Below, in pieces: positions 16,293-19,970 of a stretch of DNA of 19,970 nt. Numbering within the stretch: position 1 is the stretch's first letter; every line of letters begins with the position of its first letter. The translations under genes and the position numbers were made by a program. Source of the DNA: Candidatus Hydrogenedentota bacterium (GTDB lineage Bacteria; Hydrogenedentota; Hydrogenedentia; Hydrogenedentales; SLHB01); the NCBI GenBank assembly GCA_013349485.1, contig DUZM01000018.1, forward strand, positions 1 through 19,970. The letters are read 5' to 3'. Below the pieces are notes generated by a model, which did no database searches, was not told the DNA's origin, and saw nothing but the letters and a program-made list of their open reading frames with translations.

Positions 16293-16322
16293 CTTGCCCC
16301 GGCGTCGTCGCCGGTTGGCAAG
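16293..16322. other. Strong bulged hairpin in the intergenic region
   Basis: CTTGCC-CCGGCG (16293-16304) pairs with CGCCGG (16309-16314) and GGCAAG (16317-16322) around a four-base loop TCGT, with a two-base TT bulge at 16315-16316. That is twelve GC-rich pairs about 65 bases beyond the stop of the PDZ-CXXCH gene. No T run follows on either strand, so it is not a standard intrinsic terminator. It could stabilise mRNA ends, block read-through, or be a REP-like unit. Confidence 0.55.
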
Positions 16323-16386
16323 CATTGTACCCGGGCTTGCGCTTCGCGTCACGCTTATAGGGGGCCGGCAGCAAAGAGACGGACCT

Positions 16387-16917
16387 TTAGCGCGCGGGCG
16401 GGACAAGGGTGTGGCAGTTTATGCAGAGCCCGCGATCGTTGTGCGGCGGCGAGGCCCCTTGGGCGATCGGGATAATCGGCGGCAAAATGGTCATGCGCTT
16501 GGGTTTTTCGGCGATGCGCGTGTCTGCCACAAGGCGCACGCCATGTCGCTCGACGATCAGTCGAACCAATTCGTTGATGTAGGAATCGCGCACCAACATC
16601 TTAAACGTGTTAATGTCGGATACGGCAATGCCCTCATAGGACAATATTCGGTCGCCGGCCAGGATTCCGACGTCGTAGGCCGGAGAGTTCGGCGCCACCT
16701 GTTCGACAACGAGTGTCCCGCTGGCGGGATGGCCGCGCACCACGACGCCGACCCAGCCATTGGCTTTCTCGAGGCGTGGTTTCACAACGAGTATCACGGT
16801 CACCAACACCGCCGTCAGAATCAGGGTCAGATAAAGCAGGCCGTATCGGTTCAGCTCGACCTTCCGGACGAGTCCCTCGCGAATAGACTTCCTGAGCCGC
16901 AGTACGGCCGTATTCAT
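16387..16917 (-). CDS. Membrane-anchored PDZ protein with C-terminal CXXCH haem motif (MamP/magnetochrome-like)
   Basis: The 176-residue product has a basic N-terminus, one transmembrane helix (about 25-46), a PDZ domain (about 55-135; GWVGVVV at the start, VAPNSPAYDVGILAGDRIL at the core), then a Pro-rich tail ending ASPPHNDRGLCINCHTLVPPAR. C165-x-x-C168-H169 is a c-type haem attachment motif. TM-PDZ-CXXCH is the layout of the magnetosome protein MamP, whose magnetochrome domains are short segments with one CXXCH; here only one is present and the protein ends seven residues later. The C-terminal part should face the periplasm, where haem is attached. The ATG at 16917 follows GGAGG by four bases and overlaps the HDOD gene's stop by ATGA, so the two are coupled. 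MamP orthology is inference; a small PDZ cytochrome unrelated to magnetosomes is possible. Confidence 0.82.
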   Translation of the reverse strand: MNTAVLRLRKSIREGLVRKVELNRYGLLYLTLILTAVLVTVILVVKPRLEKANGWVGVVVRGHPASGTLVVEQVAPNSPAYDVGILAGDRILSYEGIAVSDINTFKMLVRDSYINELVRLIVERHGVRLVADTRIAEKPKRMTILPPIIPIAQGASPPHNDRGLCINCHTLVPPAR

Positions 16918-18668
16918 GTTTCCTCCGAGCTCGAGTCGCTGGGCCGTAGCGCCGTTTCGCCTCGATCCGAATTCACGGGGGACGGGGAATGCGCGGCGGA
17001 CACCGCCCGGCGCCAACGATTAAGAACGTAGAAGTCCAGCGCAGGTCCGACGGCCCGCACCGATCCCGTCACCATCTTGCCCTCGTGATTCCCCTCGAGG
17101 CCGTCCGCGATCACCATGCCGGTTCGCGCCAGCCGACCCAAGGTATCCGCTGCCCGCGCCACGTCCTCGAGGCTTCCAGAAACGTGCGTTACCCCGGTGA
17201 CCATCTCGGGCCCTTCCACCGGCGCGTCGTTCAACGTCGCCTGCCGCACCGTCGGATACCCATATCGCGCCCAAAACGCCTCGAGTAGCATCCTGTACTC
17301 GGGCTCATCCTCCGGAAAACACAGTAGGACCCGCTCCACGCGCGGCTCTTCGGCCCTTACGCCAAGGGGGATTTGCAGCAACCCGAGAAACTTGCACAAT
17401 TCCTCGCGTACCCGTGCGTAGAACGCCGGAAAGCCCCCCGGGACGGCATTGACGCCCCGCCACAACGCCAACGCATCCCGCTCGACAATATGATCGCCCG
17501 CGTGGCCAAACCCGAATGCCTTGGCCAATTGATCTGCCAGACAGACGCACCGCACGATACCGGCCGAATCGTCCTTGCCGGAAACGTCCGTTTGCTGTTT
17601 TTTCAACAGCAACGCGTGTTTATGATGGTCTGCGATGGCCCGGCAAAGGTAGTCCGGCAGATCCCAGTGGTCGGCTATTCGCTCACCGACGTACGTATGA
17701 TCCACCTCGAACGTCGCGGCCTCTCCGCGCCGAACCGGTTCCCGACCCACGTTGGCGATTCGAACCGCTTGCTGATACTCCGACGGCAAATGCTCGTCGA
17801 GCACCATCTTGCCGAAATCGTGGAGAAGCGCCGCTAGGAAAGCGTCCTCGGGATCCCCCAGCCGCTTGGCCGCGGCCAAGGCGCGGGCGCAGCACGCGGC
17901 CCCGAGACTGTGGATCCAGTACTGCGTGCGATCGAAACCGAACGTATCCCCCTTCTTCTCAAACATCTTGAACAGGGATTGCGTCATCGCGAGGTTCGCC
18001 GTCGCCTTCATGCCGAGCCGTGCAATGGCCGCTTGAACGTCGGTAACCTCCTGCCTTCCGCCCATGGCGGCCGAGTTTACCAAGAGAAGAATGGACGCCG
18101 TCAGGGCGCTGTCGCTCTTGACGGGCCCTGCAAGGTCCGCCGCTCCGGTGTCCGGTCTCGAGCAGAGCCGGAGAACCGCGCTTACGGCGTGCGGCAGCGC
18201 CAGCAGCTTCGGCGCCTTATCGATGACATACTCGACGCGGCTGCGGGCGTCCTTGACGTCCTCGGGAAATTGAATCTTGGCGGTTTGATCTTGTTTCGGC
18301 AGTATCTTGCCGCACTTAATCAACGCCCTTCGGACGCGCTCGATGATGACTTTGCGCTCCGGCGGGCAAATTAGCAGGTCGATCGCGCCATAGTAGGCGG
18401 CGTTCACTATCGTTTCTTGCGTGGGCATGTTCTCGAGGAGGATTACGGGAACGCCCGTCTTGGAGAGTTCGCGGCACAACTTGTGGCCGGCTTGCCTGCG
18501 GTAATCCGTGCTTACAAACGCCAACAGCAGTTCGCGCTCCGCGGCAAATTGGCGTGCGTCAAAGGGCGCCCTGGCCTCGAGTACGTCGAACTGCGGCAGC
18601 GCTTCCTGTATCCGGCGGCCGCTCGTCCGCATCGGTTCGACAACTAATACGATAAGCGCCTTGGACAT
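16914..18668 (-). CDS. HDOD-domain protein with degenerate receiver-like N-terminus
   Basis: The 584-residue product has three parts. Residues 1 to about 125 resemble a response-regulator receiver (ALIVLVVEP, then TGVPVILLEN, then AIDLLICPPE), but the acceptor strand reads LLLAFVSTDYR and the conserved Lys before Pro is Cys101, so phosphorelay is doubtful. Residues about 145-360 are an HDOD domain, with LLALPHAVSAVLRL leading in and HD-type metal residues largely retained: WIHS (251-254), HDFGK (283-287), DH (323-324) and DHH (347-349). Residues about 440-560 begin like another alpha/beta receiver-like domain (RVERVLLCFPEDEPEYRMLLEAF). HDOD proteins are usually signalling scaffolds, some tied to cyclic-di-GMP or motility control. 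The ATG at 18668 follows GGGAGG by seven bases. It lies 82 bases after the PDZ-TauE gene and overlaps the PDZ-CXXCH gene, so a common transcript is likely. Confidence 0.85.
   Translation of the reverse strand: MSKALIVLVVEPMRTSGRRIQEALPQFDVLEARAPFDARQFAAERELLLAFVSTDYRRQAGHKLCRELSKTGVPVILLENMPTQETIVNAAYYGAIDLLICPPERKVIIERVRRALIKCGKILPKQDQTAKIQFPEDVKDARSRVEYVIDKAPKLLALPHAVSAVLRLCSRPDTGAADLAGPVKSDSALTASILLLVNSAAMGGRQEVTDVQAAIARLGMKATANLAMTQSLFKMFEKKGDTFGFDRTQYWIHSLGAACCARALAAAKRLGDPEDAFLAALLHDFGKMVLDEHLPSEYQQAVRIANVGREPVRRGEAATFEVDHTYVGERIADHWDLPDYLCRAIADHHKHALLLKKQQTDVSGKDDSAGIVRCVCLADQLAKAFGFGHAGDHIVERDALALWRGVNAVPGGFPAFYARVREELCKFLGLLQIPLGVRAEEPRVERVLLCFPEDEPEYRMLLEAFWARYGYPTVRQATLNDAPVEGPEMVTGVTHVSGSLEDVARAADTLGRLARTGMVIADGLEGNHEGKMVTGSVRAVGPALDFYVLNRWRRAVSAAHSPSPVNSDRGETALRPSDSSSEET
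16922..16926 (-). promoter_or_regulatory. Ribosome binding site (GGAGG) deciding the ATG start at 16917
   Basis: On the minus strand GGAGG is followed by AAAC and the ATG at 16917. It rules out the longer reading from 17016, which would add 33 residues lying inside the HDOD gene. Confidence 0.7.
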
Positions 18669-18675
18669 ATGCCCA

Positions 18676-18681
18676 CCTCCC
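18676..18681 (-). promoter_or_regulatory. Ribosome binding site (GGGAGG) of the HDOD gene
   Basis: On the minus strand GGGAGG is followed by seven bases and the ATG at 18668. It fixes the start of the HDOD protein in the 82-bp gap behind the PDZ-TauE gene. Confidence 0.65.
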
Positions 18682-18750
18682 GGTAACCGCTCCGTGGCAC
18701 GAGCGCTTCGATCGAGAACGCAGAAACCCTAATCCAAAGCGCGCACGAAA

Positions 18751-19970
18751 TCAAACTGCCGCCAGAATTCGGTAAGCGACGTAGAGCACCACGATCGCAT
18801 AAACCCCTTTGATGTAGTCCGTCGGCAGTTCCTCGTTCAGCCGCGCCCCGATCTGCCCGCCGATTAGCGAACCCGGCATGATCGCCAACAATACCTTGAC
18901 AAATGTCCGAAACGAGAAGTAGTCGCGGATCAGCCCCTCGACCAACAGCACCCCGCCCCCGAGAAACGAAACGAAGACCACCGTTACAAGCGTGTTGGCA
19001 ATGCAGGTCCTGATCGGCGCCCTGTAGAGGGCCCGCTGCAGCGGCGTGCCTATCACGCCGCCCGTAATCCCCAGTACAGCGCTGAAAACGCCCAGCGGGA
19101 TACCGGCGAAAACCAGAACCGATCGATCCCCCGCTTCCCATTGCGCCGCGTTGGCCGCCTCCCCGTCCTCGCGATCGGGCCGTCGGTTCCCCTTCACACG
19201 TCTCTCGCCGTAGATCTGATACGCCCCGTCCAGCGCCGCGTAGATTAAGAACACCCCGAGCGTGACTTCGAGAACGTGTCGATCGACAAGGATGCTCACC
19301 CCCGCCCCTGCAAGTGCCCCCAGTATGGACGACGGTATAAGGTACTTGAGCGCCGCCCCGTCCACCCGGCCCTGCTTCACGTAACGATAGGACGAAGACA
19401 AACTCATGAACCCGCAAGACACCAGCGAAACGACCTTGGCGAGAAAAATCTCGAACCCGAACAACACGATCAGCAGGGATACTTTCAGGACGCCCCCGCC
19501 GCAACCGATCATCCCGCTCAATATGCCCGCCACCAGTCCCAGCGCAAGCAGTTCGACGAAATCGGCAACCGTAAGGTCATACCGGTAAACGGATCGCACG
19601 CTGGTCGCGCTCGCGTGCGGCGCACGATATCCCAACACCACCCGCGTCGCAAACACCGCGCCGTCGCGGATATAGATCACCGGAACCGAGTCTCGAAGGG
19701 ACTTGCCTTCCAAAACGGTTCGTACGTCGCGTGCGGCGTAAATCGGCAGGTTGTCGACGTTCACGAGCACGTCGCCCCTTCTGAGGCCCGCCGTCTCGGC
19801 GGGCGAGTGCTCGTAAACCTTATTGATCAGCACCCCGCCTTTCCTGTTTATGCCGAATTGGGCCCTAATTGTGTCGTTTACGGGAAGCGTCTCGACCCCG
19901 AGCCACAGCGTCTGAAACCGCGAAATGCCGCCCGAGCACATCGCGAGGAACACCAAAACGAGAAACAAGA
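18751..19970 (-). CDS. PDZ-TauE/SafE fusion membrane protein, 5' end outside window
   Basis: The frame is open to the window edge and its first in-window start codon is a TTG two bases from the end, inside a hydrophobic segment (FLVLVFLAMCSGG). The true start therefore lies upstream, and about 406 residues are visible. Numbered from that TTG: remainder of an N-terminal membrane helix (1-14); a PDZ domain (about 20-112; WLGVETLPV, then HSPAETAGLRRGDVLVNVDNLPI); a TauE/SafE anion-exporter-like region (about 133-405) with the family's two Gly-rich half motifs, GCGGGVLKVSLL (155-166) and GITGGVIGTPL (300-310), and about eight helices split by a charged loop (255-282). TauE/SafE proteins move sulfite or organosulfonates. 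A PDZ in front is unusual; magnetosome MamO carries a TauE/SafE domain behind a protease domain. It is first of three same-strand genes with the HDOD and PDZ-CXXCH genes. Confidence 0.85.
   Translation of the reverse strand, partial: LFLVLVFLAMCSGGISRFQTLWLGVETLPVNDTIRAQFGINRKGGVLINKVYEHSPAETAGLRRGDVLVNVDNLPIYAARDVRTVLEGKSLRDSVPVIYIRDGAVFATRVVLGYRAPHASATSVRSVYRYDLTVADFVELLALGLVAGILSGMIGCGGGVLKVSLLIVLFGFEIFLAKVVSLVSCGFMSLSSSYRYVKQGRVDGAALKYLIPSSILGALAGAGVSILVDRHVLEVTLGVFLIYAALDGAYQIYGERRVKGNRRPDREDGEAANAAQWEAGDRSVLVFAGIPLGVFSAVLGITGGVIGTPLQRALYRAPIRTCIANTLVTVVFVSFLGGGVLLVEGLIRDYFSFRTFVKVLLAIMPGSLIGGQIGARLNEELPTDYIKGVYAIVVLYVAYRILAAV

Larger units (their letters stand above)
16160..16386. other. 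Intergenic region between the PDZ-CXXCH gene and the beta-helix gene
   Basis: These 227 bases hold no credible gene. They contain the strong hairpin at 16293-16322, the -10-like TATGAT, and GGAACAGGCACG (16241-16252), which recalls GGGACAGGCAC-type intergenic repeats of Planctomycetes-like genomes. That last resemblance is from memory and unverified. Confidence 0.4.

Noticed and set aside
18644..19504. A 286-codon minus-strand open frame
   Set aside because: It lies in another frame of the PDZ-TauE gene, is Arg/Gly-rich and has no domain.

Overview
The window comes from a GC-rich, probably uncultivated Gram-negative-type bacterium. The gene mix is giant secreted mosaic proteins with thrombospondin-3-like calcium repeats and a C-terminal anchor, a secreted right-handed beta-helix protein, sulfatase-fold enzymes, and an O-antigen-ligase/TPR fusion. 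This suggests Candidatus Hydrogenedentota or another Planctomycetes-like lineage. That placement is inferred from gene content only; no rRNA, tRNA, CRISPR array or complete mobile element was seen.

Left part (1-5121, plus strand): the 3' portion of one huge surface or secreted protein. It carries twelve kelch-like repeats, an Ig-like region, three blocks of calcium-binding TSP3-like repeats, a leucine-rich segment, a beta-helix, a CarboxypepD-like segment, a fibronectin-III-like domain and a C-terminal sorting-type helix. Its reading frame then runs through a REP-like pair of hairpins. The frame is already open at base 1, so the true start lies outside the window.

Middle-left (5248-12310, minus strand): four closely packed genes read in the order UDP-sugar dehydrogenase homologue, O-antigen ligase/polymerase with TPR tail, sulfatase-fold membrane enzyme, alkaline-phosphatase-superfamily phosphodiesterase. 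This looks like an operon for making or decorating a surface polysaccharide. The dehydrogenase homologue lacks the catalytic cysteine and other key residues. The sulfatase-fold enzyme has Thr where sulfatases have Cys/Ser.

Middle (12503-13400): a ClpP-family serine protease is divergent from the polysaccharide operon. Convergent to it is a small frameshifted gene that overlaps the stop of the next gene by ATGA. A 920-residue secreted beta-helix protein follows (13397-16159, minus).

Right part (16387-19970, minus strand): three genes in one direction. They are a PDZ-TauE/SafE membrane protein cut by the window edge, a degenerate receiver-HDOD protein, and, overlapping it by ATGA, a short membrane-anchored PDZ protein ending in a single CXXCH haem motif. 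TM-PDZ-CXXCH is the layout of the magnetosome protein MamP, and TauE/SafE domains occur in MamO. This trio is the best candidate for an undescribed system, possibly magnetosome-like or a related PDZ/cytochrome redox module, and the decisive evidence would lie upstream of base 19970.
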